From NCBI RefSeq assembly GCF_000731315.1, contig NZ_HG938353.1, forward strand, positions 1,798,001 through 1,862,000: 64,000 nucleotides of DNA, in the 5' to 3' direction. The notes beneath the pieces were generated by a model, which was not told the DNA's origin, did no database searches, and was given only the letters and a program-made list of their open reading frames with translations. Positions 43,292 to 52,667 of this stretch are shown piece by piece. The translations under genes and the position numbers were made by a program. Source of the DNA: Neorhizobium galegae bv. orientalis str. HAMBI 540 (GTDB lineage: Bacteria > Pseudomonadota > Alphaproteobacteria > Rhizobiales > Rhizobiaceae). Within the stretch, counting starts at the first letter, position 1. Each line of letters starts with the position of its first letter.

Positions 43292-44560
43292 ATGACGCCC
43301 ATTGTCTCCGCCGTCCTGTTGCTGACGATCAATCTCGGCCTGCTCTGGCTGCTGATGGCAGCACCCGTCGGCCGCCGCACCATCACGCTGCATCGGACGC
43401 TTGAAATCGCTCCGGAACGTCTCTGGCGCGCCTTTCACCCCGGCGGCGAAGAGGCGAGTTGGAACCCTTCGATCCTCTCCTCAGGGATGGAAAGGAACCG
43501 CGGCGGGATAGAGATCGCCTACAGCCATCCCGATCGCCATGGTGCGCCGATCCGGCGGGTCTTCAAGGTGGAGGAAACTGTCGATAGTGCCCAGCTCAGC
43601 TATGAGAGCCGTGCACGCGTGGTGGACGACACCGCGCTCGACATTTCTTTCTGGCGCAACTTCGAGGAATACCGCGCCGTGTCGGCCGCGCCTGGCGGTT
43701 CCACGATCACCCTTGCCCAGACGGACAACTATCGCGGCCTTGCGGTTTACCTGTTTCGTTATTTCATGATCCGCCGCGAGCTCTCGTCGCTGACTTCCTG
43801 GCTGAAAAACGGCCGGCCGAAAACAGGCGGCATGATCGAACATCCGCTCACCCAGATAGTCCTGGCGCTCCTCTCGACGCTGCTGCTCTGGCCCTTTTTC
43901 GGGCTGACTGCGGCAGGTCTGACGATCTCCACAATTCTGACGGTGGTCATCGTGCTGCACGAACTGGGGCACATGGCCGCCTATCGCGCCTTCGGGCATG
44001 AGAGGGTCAGGATGATCTTCGTTCCGCTTCTTGGAGGCATCGCTATCGGCGGTCGGCCCTACAACAGCCGCTTCGAAGTCGCCACCTGCGCGCTCATGGG
44101 CGCAGGCATGTCCGCCTTTCTCGTACCGGTGATGATTTCCGTCCACGATCTCTCGGCCACCCACCTGTTTTCTTCGTCGCTGCGGCAACCGGCGCTGGTC
44201 TTCCTGCTGATATTAGGTGCCTTCAACCTCCTCAATCTCCTGCCGATGTACCGCTTCGACGGCGGCAGGGTGCTGAGGCAGATCTTTCCGACCCGCAGCC
44301 TGCTCGTCGCCGGCAGTTTCGGGATTACGCTCTTGATGCTGTGGGTCGGCTACCGGATCGGGCTGTCCTCCACCGCCTTGATCGCGGCACTTGCCGTGTT
44401 CACGCTGATGAGCTTGATCGGCTTTTCGTCCGTCAAGCCGCGCGAAACCCTTGAGCAAATGCATCCCGGCGAGCGTTTGATGGCGGGCCTCGGCCTCTAT
44501 GCCGCGGTCGCCATCCATTCCTACGGTCTTGTCTACGCCTGCGACCGCCTGTTCGGTTGA
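43292..44560 (+). CDS. SRPBCC-like domain fused to site-2 (M50) membrane metalloprotease
   Basis: A 422-aa membrane protein. One N-terminal helix (residues 5-24) precedes a soluble domain (about 30-175) resembling SRPBCC/polyketide-cyclase folds: RTLEIAPERLWRAFHPGGEEASWNPSI is the usual start strand-helix. The second half is a zinc metalloprotease with HELGH at 223-227 and NLLPMYRFDGGRVL at 315-328 (Asp 323 as third Zn ligand), with further helices around them. The C-terminal third (about 340-420) is extra membrane region. The N-terminal module is an unusual partner for an intramembrane protease. Substrate unknown. Confidence 0.8.
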   Translation: MTPIVSAVLLLTINLGLLWLLMAAPVGRRTITLHRTLEIAPERLWRAFHPGGEEASWNPSILSSGMERNRGGIEIAYSHPDRHGAPIRRVFKVEETVDSAQLSYESRARVVDDTALDISFWRNFEEYRAVSAAPGGSTITLAQTDNYRGLAVYLFRYFMIRRELSSLTSWLKNGRPKTGGMIEHPLTQIVLALLSTLLLWPFFGLTAAGLTISTILTVVIVLHELGHMAAYRAFGHERVRMIFVPLLGGIAIGGRPYNSRFEVATCALMGAGMSAFLVPVMISVHDLSATHLFSSSLRQPALVFLLILGAFNLLNLLPMYRFDGGRVLRQIFPTRSLLVAGSFGITLLMLWVGYRIGLSSTALIAALAVFTLMSLIGFSSVKPRETLEQMHPGERLMAGLGLYAAVAIHSYGLVYACDRLFG

Positions 44561-44636
44561 TCACCCGCCCTCGACACACTCGCCATCGACGTCTCTGCCC
44601 ATTGACTTCAGCCCGCCAAGCGGCTCAAAAGGTTAC

Positions 44637-45251
44637 ATGAAAAGCGAAAATCCCACACTGCCGTCCGGCTATTCCGCCGTACCTCCGGGCAAGATTGCCA
44701 CCGTCGTGACCTGCCTCGAAATGTTCGAGAAGCCGCGCAGGAAAACCGCGGCGGCGCCGGACACGCTTACCCTGGAACGCTGGCAGTCTCCTGCTCCCGA
44801 CGAATACCGCGCGCTGTTCCGGGCGGTCGGCGAGAACTGGATGTGGGTCTCGCGGCTTGTCATCAGTGACGACGAACTTGCCTCGGTTCTCAACGATCCG
44901 CAGGTCGAGATCTACGTGCTTCTCGACGGCGGCCGCCGCATCGGCCTCCTGGAGCTCGATTTCCGGGAGCAGGGCGAATGCGAGCTCGTCTATTTCGGCC
45001 TCGTCGCCGGTGCGATCGGCAAGGGCGCAGGCCGTTTCATGATGAACTGGGCGATCCAGCGGGCCTGGGCGCATCCGATCCGCCGTTTCTGGGTGCATAC
45101 CTGCCACTTCGACCACCCGGCCGCCATGCAGTTCTATCAGCGGTCCGGGTTCACGCCCTACGCCCTGATGGTCGAAGTTCTCGACGATCCGCGCCTGACC
45201 GGCCTGGCGCCGCGCACGACCTCCCCGCACGTGCCGCTTATCGGTCCTTGA
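44637..45251 (+). CDS. GNAT family N-acetyltransferase
   Basis: A 204-aa protein with a GNAT fold. The core is VYFGLVAGAIGKGAGRFMMNWAIQRAWAHPIRRFWVHTCHFDHPAAMQFYQRSGFTPYAL, where GAGRF is the acetyl-CoA pyrophosphate loop and NYxxxGF-like FYQRSGF is the C-terminal motif. The first 40 residues are a Pro-rich leader. The acceptor substrate is unknown. ATG 44637 lies 76 bp after the preceding stop; a longer open frame upstream has no ribosome-binding site. Confidence 0.85.
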   Translation: MKSENPTLPSGYSAVPPGKIATVVTCLEMFEKPRRKTAAAPDTLTLERWQSPAPDEYRALFRAVGENWMWVSRLVISDDELASVLNDPQVEIYVLLDGGRRIGLLELDFREQGECELVYFGLVAGAIGKGAGRFMMNWAIQRAWAHPIRRFWVHTCHFDHPAAMQFYQRSGFTPYALMVEVLDDPRLTGLAPRTTSPHVPLIGP

Positions 45252-45356
45252 TCCGCTCACCGAAATGCGACCGCGAACGGCTCGTTCCGGCTTGAGCCGG
45301 CCCCCTCGCCTGTGCCAAGGTCGCGCCGAATCTATAAAGCCTCAAGGGAGAACATC

Positions 45357-46484
<1,128 letters not shown>

Positions 46485-46570
46485 GCGCGGTTCCGACACG
46501 TTCCGGAACACGCTCCAATGCTGCGAATAGACCTATGATTTAACTCCGTTTAATGTGAGGAACGCAGAAG

Positions 46571-46759
46571 ATGTACAAGTTCGAAATCTACCAGGACAAG
46601 GCCGGGGAATACCGTTTTCGCTTCAAGGCTTCGAACGGCCAGGCGATGTTCTCTTCGGAAGGGTATTCGGCCAAGGCTTCCGCCGTTTCGGCCATAGAAT
46701 CGATCAAGAAAAACGTACCCGGCGCAGCAGTCGACGACCAGACGACCTCTGTCGCCTGA
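46571..46759 (+). CDS. DUF1508 (YegP) family protein
   Basis: A 62-aa single YegP repeat: YKFEIYQDKAGEYRFRFKASNGQAMFSSEGYSAKASAVSAIESIKKNVPGAAVDDQ. The family is small and cytosolic, with unknown function. Ribosome-binding site AGGAACGC before the start. Hairpins follow the stop. Confidence 0.9.
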   Translation: MYKFEIYQDKAGEYRFRFKASNGQAMFSSEGYSAKASAVSAIESIKKNVPGAAVDDQTTSVA

Positions 46760-46771
46760 GCCATATCCTGC

Positions 46772-46818
46772 GCGTAGCCCGCTGGGGCGGGCTACGCTGC
46801 CTCCCGTCGTGCGGGAGG
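46772..46818 (+). terminator. Two tandem hairpins after the YegP gene
   Basis: An 11-bp perfect stem GCGTAGCCCGC / GCGGGCTACGC (46772-46797, loop TGGG) is followed at once by a 7-bp stem CCTCCCG / CGGGAGG (46800-46818). Neither has a T tail. A terminator or RNA processing element is possible. Confidence 0.5.
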
Positions 46819-46846
46819 TCGCCGGATTGGGCCGGAGTATCTATTC

Positions 46847-47293
46847 ATGATCTACGTCGACGCCGATGCCTGTCCGGTCAAGCCGGAGATCCTCAAAGTC
46901 GCGGAACGCCATAACCTCGAAGTGACGTTCGTCGCCAATTCCGGCCTTCGTCCGTCCCGCGACCCGATGGTCCATAATGTCATCGTCTCCGCCGGTTTCG
47001 ACGCCGCCGACAACTGGATCGCCGAACGCGCCGGAGCCGCCGATATCGTCATAACCGCCGACGTGCCGCTGGCGGTACGCTGTGTTGCGGCCGGCGCGCT
47101 AGTAACCGGCCCGACCGGCCGCGTCTTCGACGAGACCAATATCGGCATGGCGAGCGCCATGCGCGATCTTGGGGCACATTTGCGGGAAACCGGCGAAAGC
47201 AAGGGCTATAACGCCGCCTTTTCGCCGCGCGACCGATCGAAATTCCTGGAAACGCTGGACAGGCTCTGCCGCCGCGCCAAATCAGCCTCGTGA
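46847..47293 (+). CDS. UPF0178 / YaiI family protein
   Basis: A 148-aa protein of the DUF188 family (PIN-like fold). Motifs: IYVDADACPVKPEILKVAERHNLEVTFVAN, RPSRDPMVHNVIVSAGFDAADNWIAERAGAADIVITADVPLA. The acidic DADAC and DxAD patterns are kept, as in nuclease-like PIN folds, but function is unknown. It overlaps the next gene by 4 bp (GTGA), so translation is coupled. Confidence 0.9.
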   Translation: MIYVDADACPVKPEILKVAERHNLEVTFVANSGLRPSRDPMVHNVIVSAGFDAADNWIAERAGAADIVITADVPLAVRCVAAGALVTGPTGRVFDETNIGMASAMRDLGAHLRETGESKGYNAAFSPRDRSKFLETLDRLCRRAKSAS

Positions 47294-47973
47294 GCGATCG
47301 GGAAACCCGGATGCCAAGCCCCTGGCACAAACTGAACTATCATCGGCATGGACCGTTCTTTGCCGGCACGATCGCCTCGCTTGCCTGCCTGCCGTTCCTG
47401 ATCTTCTATGTGCCGGAACTCGCACCCGGCATTGCAGTCATCGTCTTCTTCCTGATCTACCTCGTCATGATGGCCGCCCGCATCCCGAAGCTCGATGGCG
47501 CCACGTTCAGAAAGAAAGGTCAAAACGACGACGAGCCCGCGCCGGTCATCTTGGGGGTGACTTTGCTCGCCGTTGCCGCCGCCGTGGTTTCGCTGTTCGA
47601 AGCGCTGAACCGTTCGCAGCCTGCGGGCCTTGCCGCCGTCTCCCTCGCCTTCGCATCCGTCGTGCTCGGCTGGCTGACGATCCACACGATGTTCGCCATG
47701 CATTACGCCCACAATTTCTGGCGTCCGGACGAGCAGGCCGAAGAGAATGAGGCGAAGCGAGGCGGCCTCGACTTTCCCGAAACCGACGAGCCCGGCGCCT
47801 ACGATTTTCTCTATTTCTCCTTCGTCATCGGCATGACTGCCCAGACATCGGACGTCCAGATCACCACGACCGACATGCGCCGCATCAATCTCCTGCATGC
47901 AGTCGTGTCCTTCTTTTTCAACACCGTTCTCGTCGCCGCGGCCGTCAACGCCGTCGTGTCGATGGGCAACTGA
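47290..47973 (+). CDS. DUF1345 membrane protein
   Basis: A 227-aa protein with about five transmembrane helices (about 24-40, 46-63, 85-103, 112-130, 195-220). Family motif GGLDFPETDEPGAYDFLYFSFVIGMTAQTSDVQITTTDMRRINLLHAVVSFFFNTVLVAAAVN is diagnostic. Function unknown. It begins with GTG overlapping the YaiI stop codon (GTGA) and lies 18 bp before fghA. Confidence 0.88.
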   Translation: MSDRETRMPSPWHKLNYHRHGPFFAGTIASLACLPFLIFYVPELAPGIAVIVFFLIYLVMMAARIPKLDGATFRKKGQNDDEPAPVILGVTLLAVAAAVVSLFEALNRSQPAGLAAVSLAFASVVLGWLTIHTMFAMHYAHNFWRPDEQAEENEAKRGGLDFPETDEPGAYDFLYFSFVIGMTAQTSDVQITTTDMRRINLLHAVVSFFFNTVLVAAAVNAVVSMGN

Positions 47974-47991
47974 TATCTTCGAGGAGCATCG

Positions 47992-48825
47992 ATGAAGGTC
48001 CTTTCCCAGAACACCGCCTTCGGCGGCATGCAGGGCGTGTTCATGCATGAATCCGAAGCCTGCAAATGCGAGATGACATTCGCCGTCTTCGTGCCCCCGC
48101 AGGCGATCAAAGCGCCCTGCCCGGTTGTCTGGTATCTCTCGGGCCTCACCTGCACCCATGCCAATGTCATGGAAAAAGGCGAATACCGGCGGATGGCCGC
48201 GGAACTCGGGCTGATCGTCATCTGCCCGGATACCAGCCCGCGCGGCAATGACGTACCCGACGAACTCACCAATTGGCAGATGGGCAAGGGCGCCGGCTTC
48301 TATCTCGATGCGACGGAAAAGCCCTGGGCCGAGCACTACCAGATGTACACCTACATCACCGAGGAACTGCCGAATTTCGTCAGCCAGCATTTTCGCATGG
48401 ACATGGACCGCCAAGGCATTTTCGGCCACTCGATGGGCGGTCATGGCGCGATGACGATCGCGCTCAGGAACCCCGACCGCTTCAAGAGCTGCTCCGCCTT
48501 CGCGCCGATCGTCGAGCCCTCGACCGCCGACTGGTCGGCGCCCGCCTTCGAGAAATATCTGGGCGCCGACCGCTCAATCTGGCGGCAATACGACGCCTGC
48601 GCACTGGTCGAGGACGGCGCGCGCTTTCCGGAATTCCTGATCGACCAGGGCAAGGCCGACGGCTTCCTCGAAAACGGCCTGCGCCCCTGGCTGTTTGAGG
48701 AAGCGGCCAAGGGAACGGATATCGACGTGACGCTGCGAATGCACGAGCGCTACGATCATTCGTATTATTTCATCTCGACCTTCATGGAGGATCACCTGCG
48801 CTGGCACGCGGAGCGGCTGGCCTAA
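47992..48825 (+). CDS. fghA: S-formylglutathione hydrolase
   Basis: A 277-aa serine esterase that hydrolyses S-formylglutathione to formate and glutathione, completing formaldehyde oxidation begun by the class III ADH at 45357. The catalytic Ser is in FGHSMGGHGAM, an oxyanion region is WYLSGLTCTHANVMEKGEY, the Asp is in LIDQGKADGFL and the His in YDHSYYFISTFMEDH. GAGGAGC precedes the ATG. It is the last of a four-gene run with YaiI and DUF1345 immediately upstream. Confidence 0.95.
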   Translation: MKVLSQNTAFGGMQGVFMHESEACKCEMTFAVFVPPQAIKAPCPVVWYLSGLTCTHANVMEKGEYRRMAAELGLIVICPDTSPRGNDVPDELTNWQMGKGAGFYLDATEKPWAEHYQMYTYITEELPNFVSQHFRMDMDRQGIFGHSMGGHGAMTIALRNPDRFKSCSAFAPIVEPSTADWSAPAFEKYLGADRSIWRQYDACALVEDGARFPEFLIDQGKADGFLENGLRPWLFEEAAKGTDIDVTLRMHERYDHSYYFISTFMEDHLRWHAERLA

Positions 48826-48828
48826 CTC

Positions 48829-49317
48829 TCACGGAAACAGCGCCGTCGCCATTGTCGGGCGGCGCTGGCCGTCGAGGCGGAATTCGCTGGCGATGCGGTC
48901 GGCGATCTTTTCGGCGAGGTCACGGTCCGCGGTGTCCCCGTCCAGCAGGTAGATCGACGTCTTGAACGTTCCCCTGGCGATTGGTTCGCCGGTGTTCACG
49001 GATATCGCCTGTACCGTCACCTTCGCCTCATGCCGGCTGCCGATCAGCATGGGCATGTGCGACATCTCGTCTATTCGCACCGAGATGATCGTCCGCGGCA
49101 GGGCGATCGACCTGGTGGTTGCGCGGATCGCCTCGTCGACCAGCATGTCGGTGGCGATCACCAATCCCTTCGGCACATCCGGCCGCGCGGTCACGAAGGC
49201 GCCGCGCACGTCGTAGAGAAGTTTTTCCTGCGCCGTGTTTGCCTGTTCCAAGCGGAACGACATCAACGGCAAGGCCGTCAAAGCAATAAGACAGAAACGA
49301 GAGAGACGACGGAGCAT
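48829..49317 (-). CDS. Exported protein of unknown function
   Basis: A 162-aa protein with an N-terminal signal-like segment (RFCLIALTALPLMSF). No lipobox is seen. The mature part has IATDMLVDEAIRATTRSIALPRTIISVRIDEMSHMPMLIGSRHEAKVTVQAISVNTGEPIARGTFKTSIYLLDGDTADRDLAEKIADRIASEF, which resembles envelope lipoprotein-type domains but I cannot name a family. It stops 4 bp from the convergent fghA. Confidence 0.65.
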   Translation of the reverse strand: MLRRLSRFCLIALTALPLMSFRLEQANTAQEKLLYDVRGAFVTARPDVPKGLVIATDMLVDEAIRATTRSIALPRTIISVRIDEMSHMPMLIGSRHEAKVTVQAISVNTGEPIARGTFKTSIYLLDGDTADRDLAEKIADRIASEFRLDGQRRPTMATALFP

Positions 49318-49374
49318 GAAGGAACCTGCAAAACGGCACCTTCAGATGTTCCAACGAACACGGTTAGAGAACGA

Positions 49375-50166
49375 TTAAGCCGAGGGCCTCAACGCAAGAA
49401 AAGTTTCCGTCGCCGCCCGCATTTCCTCGAGCCGCTTGGCGCGCCGGTTCTCGGCTTCCGCGTCCGCGCCCCAATGTTCGTTCGTCCAGTCCTCATCGAG
49501 ATGGGCGAGCGTCCAGGCCTCGTCGGCGGTGAGCCGGCCTTCCGCAAACGCAAGCGCCAGGATCGCCGAGCCGGTCAGCGTCGTCACCGTGTGCAGCACG
49601 GCAAGTTCGATCGGCGTGTCGTATTTCTTCAGCGTCACGGCAAAGGCGGCGGTCGCTTCCTTCGGCTGCTCCTGCGGCATCACGCCCTCGACCAGGATGA
49701 AGCGCGCGCCGAGTTCGTTCGCGGCCCAGTCGACGATCGGATCCCAGAGCTCGTTCTGGCGCGCCACCAGGTTTTCCGGTGCTTCGGCACGGTAGCAGAG
49801 CATGTCGCTCGAAGAGAACCGCAGGATATCCTCGAATACCGCTTGGCGGTCGGTGGCGATACCGTCGATCGCGGTGTTGACGAGCCGCGTCACCGGCATG
49901 GTGCCCGGATCGATGACATCCACCTGATTGGCCCACTCGTCGCGGATCAGTTCGGCAAGCCGGGCCGTCGGAGCGACGAGCCCGTTCTTCGCGGGCGTCC
50001 TGACCGGCCGGCCGTCGAGATGGATGGCATGGCCGCCCTCGCCCTCGGTTACCGACACTTCCTTGTAGAAACGCTTCGGCAGCGGCTTGTGCATCTGGAT
50101 CTGCGCCCGCCGCGTCGGGTCCGGGTGGCTCAGCGCTTCGGATGGATCGGGAAACATGTCACGCAT
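49375..50166 (-). CDS. ATP12 family chaperone
   Basis: A 263-aa homologue of mitochondrial Atp12, which helps assemble the F1 alpha subunit. The pattern KRFYKEVSVTEGEGGHAIHLDGRPVRTPAKNGLVAPTARLAELIRDEWANQ is typical, followed by SSDMLCYRAEAPENLVARQNELWDPIVDWAANELGARF and LGRSLVLALAFAEGRLTADEAWTLAHLDEDWTNEHWGAD-like C-terminal region. It ends a minus-strand run crcB-rluC-HAD-ATP12, 12 bp after the HAD gene. Confidence 0.93.
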   Translation of the reverse strand: MRDMFPDPSEALSHPDPTRRAQIQMHKPLPKRFYKEVSVTEGEGGHAIHLDGRPVRTPAKNGLVAPTARLAELIRDEWANQVDVIDPGTMPVTRLVNTAIDGIATDRQAVFEDILRFSSSDMLCYRAEAPENLVARQNELWDPIVDWAANELGARFILVEGVMPQEQPKEATAAFAVTLKKYDTPIELAVLHTVTTLTGSAILALAFAEGRLTADEAWTLAHLDEDWTNEHWGADAEAENRRAKRLEEMRAATETFLALRPSA

Positions 50167-50178
50167 GGAAATAAAACC

Positions 50179-50832
50179 TCAGCCGATATGGCTCAGCAAT
50201 TCGCTCGGATGATGGATGATCGCGTCGGCTCCGGCCTTGTTCAGCTCGTCCACGGAGGCGTAACCCCAGGCAACGCCGATCGCCGTAGCGCCGGCCGCCT
50301 TCGCCATCTGCATATCGTAAATGGCGTCGCCGATGACAAGGGTGTCGGAAGGCTCAATGCCTGTCTGGTCGCAGCATTCGGTCACCATCGCCGGATGCGG
50401 CTTCGACGGGCAGTCGTCGGCGGTGCGCGACACGACGAAATATTTGTCGAACCCGTGCGTCTCCATGACAAGCTTCAGCCCGCGCCGTGATTTTCCGGTC
50501 ACCGCGCCGATCAGCAGGTCCTCGCGCGGTCCGATCGCGTCGATCAGCTCGCGAATCCCTTCGAACAATGGTTCCTTGAAATCCAGGTCCTGGCGCACGA
50601 CGGCAAACAGCGTCTTGTAATAGGCCATCATCTCGACAGCTTCGTCATCCGCATGCGGCTTGCCCTGCATGCGGGCAATCGCGATGTCGAGCGTCAGCCC
50701 GATGATCGCCTTGGTGTCTTCCACCCTGGGCTCCGGCTTGCCGAAATGGGCAAAGGTGCGGCGCATGGTTTCGTGGATCAGGTTGGCGCTGTCGACCAGC
50801 GTGCCGTCGCAATCGAAAAGGACCAGTTTCAT
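50179..50832 (-). CDS. HAD-IA family hydrolase (phosphoglycolate-phosphatase-like)
   Basis: A 217-aa HAD phosphatase. Motif I LFDCDGTLVDSANLIHETM, motif II in AVTGKS (Thr/Ser), motif III with Lys in CPSKPHPAMV and motif IV VIGDAIYDMQMAKAAG are all present, with an alpha-helical cap after motif I. The substrate is unknown; phosphoglycolate or other phosphoesters are possible. Its ATG overlaps the rluC-type stop by 4 bp (ATGA), so the two are translationally coupled. Confidence 0.9.
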   Translation of the reverse strand: MKLVLFDCDGTLVDSANLIHETMRRTFAHFGKPEPRVEDTKAIIGLTLDIAIARMQGKPHADDEAVEMMAYYKTLFAVVRQDLDFKEPLFEGIRELIDAIGPREDLLIGAVTGKSRRGLKLVMETHGFDKYFVVSRTADDCPSKPHPAMVTECCDQTGIEPSDTLVIGDAIYDMQMAKAAGATAIGVAWGYASVDELNKAGADAIIHHPSELLSHIG

Positions 50833-51821
50833 TCGTCGTCGTCCCTGCGGCCGTTTTCCATGTCGAACCCGAGAAGGTTCCAGCTCTGCACCATATGCGG
50901 CGGCAAAGGTGCCGTGACCTTCAGCCGTCCGCCGTTCGGGTGCGGAATGTCGATATGGCGCGCGTGCAGATGCAGCTTCTTCTGGATGCCGCCCGGAAAA
51001 TCCCAGTTGTGATCGTCGTCGAAATATTTCGGGTCGCCGATAATCGGATGGCCGATATGCAGCGCATGGACGCGCAGCTGATGGGTACGGCCGGTATAGG
51101 GCTCCATCTCCATCCAGCAGAGCGTCTGCGCCGCCATTTCCAGCACCCGGTAATAGGACACCGCGTGGTCGGCGCCGTCCTCGCCGTGCCTGGCGATCCG
51201 CATGCGGTCGCCATCCGGCGTCTGTTCCTTGACCAGCCAGGTGGAGATCTTGTCCTCGTGCTTGCGCGGCACTCCCTTGACCAGCGCCCAATAGGTCTTC
51301 TTGGTATCGCGCTCGCGAAACGCGGCCGTCAGCTTCTGCGCAGCACCGCGGGTGCGGGCAATCACCAGCACGCCTGAAGTATCGCGGTCGAGCCGGTGGA
51401 CGAGCCTCGGCTTTTCGCCCTTCGGGCTGATCCAGCTGTCGAGCATCTGGTCGATATGGCGCGCGACGCCCGATCCGCCTTGCACGGCAAGGCCAGCCGG
51501 CTTGTTGAGCACGATCACCTTCTCGTCCTCGTGCAGCACCATGCGCGACAAGAGTTCGAAATCGCTGGAATGCTTGAGATCCTTGCCGGCGATCGGCCCG
51601 GTCTTCTTGGCGTCGACCTCCATCGGCGGAATGCGCACCGTCTGTCCCGGCTGTACGCGGGCGTCGGATTTTACCCGTCCGCCGTCTACGCGCACCTGTC
51701 CGGAACGCAGCAATTTCTGCAGCGGCCCGAAGCCGAGGCCCGGGTAATGGATCTTGAACCAGCGGTCGAGACGCATTCCCGCTTCGTCCGCTTCGACGCG
51801 GATATGCTCGATGCCTGCCAT
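50829..51821 (-). CDS. RluA family 23S rRNA pseudouridine synthase (RluC-like)
   Basis: A 330-aa enzyme. The N-terminal S4 RNA-binding domain (ADEAGMRLDRWFKIHYPGLGFGPLQKLLRSGQVRVDGGRVKSDARVQPG) precedes the catalytic domain with Asp in LVHRLDRDTSGVLVIARTR and the C-terminal family region GRTHQLRVHALHIGHPIIGDPKY. RluC targets 23S positions 955, 2504 and 2580 in E. coli; the exact site here is unknown. The ATG at 51821 is used (TTG at 51824 is possible). Coupled to the HAD gene downstream. Confidence 0.9.
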   Translation of the reverse strand: MAGIEHIRVEADEAGMRLDRWFKIHYPGLGFGPLQKLLRSGQVRVDGGRVKSDARVQPGQTVRIPPMEVDAKKTGPIAGKDLKHSSDFELLSRMVLHEDEKVIVLNKPAGLAVQGGSGVARHIDQMLDSWISPKGEKPRLVHRLDRDTSGVLVIARTRGAAQKLTAAFRERDTKKTYWALVKGVPRKHEDKISTWLVKEQTPDGDRMRIARHGEDGADHAVSYYRVLEMAAQTLCWMEMEPYTGRTHQLRVHALHIGHPIIGDPKYFDDDHNWDFPGGIQKKLHLHARHIDIPHPNGGRLKVTAPLPPHMVQSWNLLGFDMENGRRDDDE

Positions 51822-51869
51822 CAAAGCTCTTTCATATCTGGATGTGGGCCAACGGCCTTTGCCCGGTCT

Positions 51870-52247
51870 TTAGAGCATTGCCCGCCCGAGCGCCAGTCCG
51901 GCGAAGACGGCACCGAGCGAGATCGCCACGCTCGCGACGACATAGGTGACGCCGACCATGGTCGCACCCCGCTCCAGCAGCGACACGACATCCAATGAAA
52001 AGGCCGAGAACGTCGTGAAGCCGCCGAGAAAGCCGGTGATGATCAGCAGCCGCATCTCGGGTGACGCATCGTACCGTCGAACGATGAGTTCGGCGAGAAA
52101 GCCGATCGCGAACGAGCCGGCGATGTTGACGGCAAGCGTTCCCCAGGGAAAGGCAGCCCCCCACAGGCGCAGCGCCCAGAACCCGACGATATAGCGGCAG
52201 ACAGAGCCGATGGCTCCCCCGATGGCGACGAGAAGCATATTATTCAT
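51870..52247 (-). CDS. crcB: Fluoride ion channel CrcB
   Basis: A 125-aa membrane protein with four helices, GGAIGSVCRYIVG, TLAVNIAGSFAIGFLAEL and the diagnostic GFLGGFTTFSAFSLDVV. CrcB forms dimeric fluoride-export channels. MNNMLLVAIG at 52247 is the start. No fluoride riboswitch consensus is seen in the 120-bp upstream gap. It heads the minus-strand run to ATP12. Confidence 0.92.
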   Translation of the reverse strand: MNNMLLVAIGGAIGSVCRYIVGFWALRLWGAAFPWGTLAVNIAGSFAIGFLAELIVRRYDASPEMRLLIITGFLGGFTTFSAFSLDVVSLLERGATMVGVTYVVASVAISLGAVFAGLALGRAML

Positions 52248-52371
52248 GGGAGTTTTCTGTAGGCCAAAACCGGAAATCGTCAAATCGATAAAATGCCCAC
52301 GTTTTGTTTAAACGGGAACAAATCAGGGCCGGCGTAATTATCATATTCTGAGAAAAGACGCGACAGGCGCC

Positions 52372-52650
52372 ATGACACAACTGGTCACCATATCGGCGAA
52401 CACCGCCGCGCTCGCCATCGAGGCGCTGAAGCCCGGACGACGCCTCTCCGTCAAGGATCAGGTCAAGGACATCAAGGCCGACTCCGAGCGCAATGCCCGT
52501 CGCGCCGAAAATGCCGGCGACCCCGGCGATATCGAATTTATGATTCCCGCCATGACGGTCTCGATCGATGTGCTGACGACCGACCAGCAGCATCACCCGC
52601 AGGCGACTTTCTCCCAGGCGCAGTCAGCCTATCGCGACCTGGAAGACTGA
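52372..52650 (+). CDS. Small conserved hypothetical protein
   Basis: A 92-aa protein I do not recognise. It has KPGRRLSVKDQVKDIKADSERNARRAENAGDPGDIEF followed by PAMTVSIDVLTTDQQHHPQATFSQAQSAYRDLED. No membrane or signal segment is seen. Its likely terminator lies within the opposing EAL gene. Conservation can only be judged by search. Confidence 0.55.
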   Translation: MTQLVTISANTAALAIEALKPGRRLSVKDQVKDIKADSERNARRAENAGDPGDIEFMIPAMTVSIDVLTTDQQHHPQATFSQAQSAYRDLED

Positions 52651-52667
52651 ACCTCTTCCCGCAGGTT

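Noticed and set aside
52248..52371. Fluoride riboswitch before crcB
   Set aside because: The conserved aptamer core was not found upstream of crcB on the minus strand.
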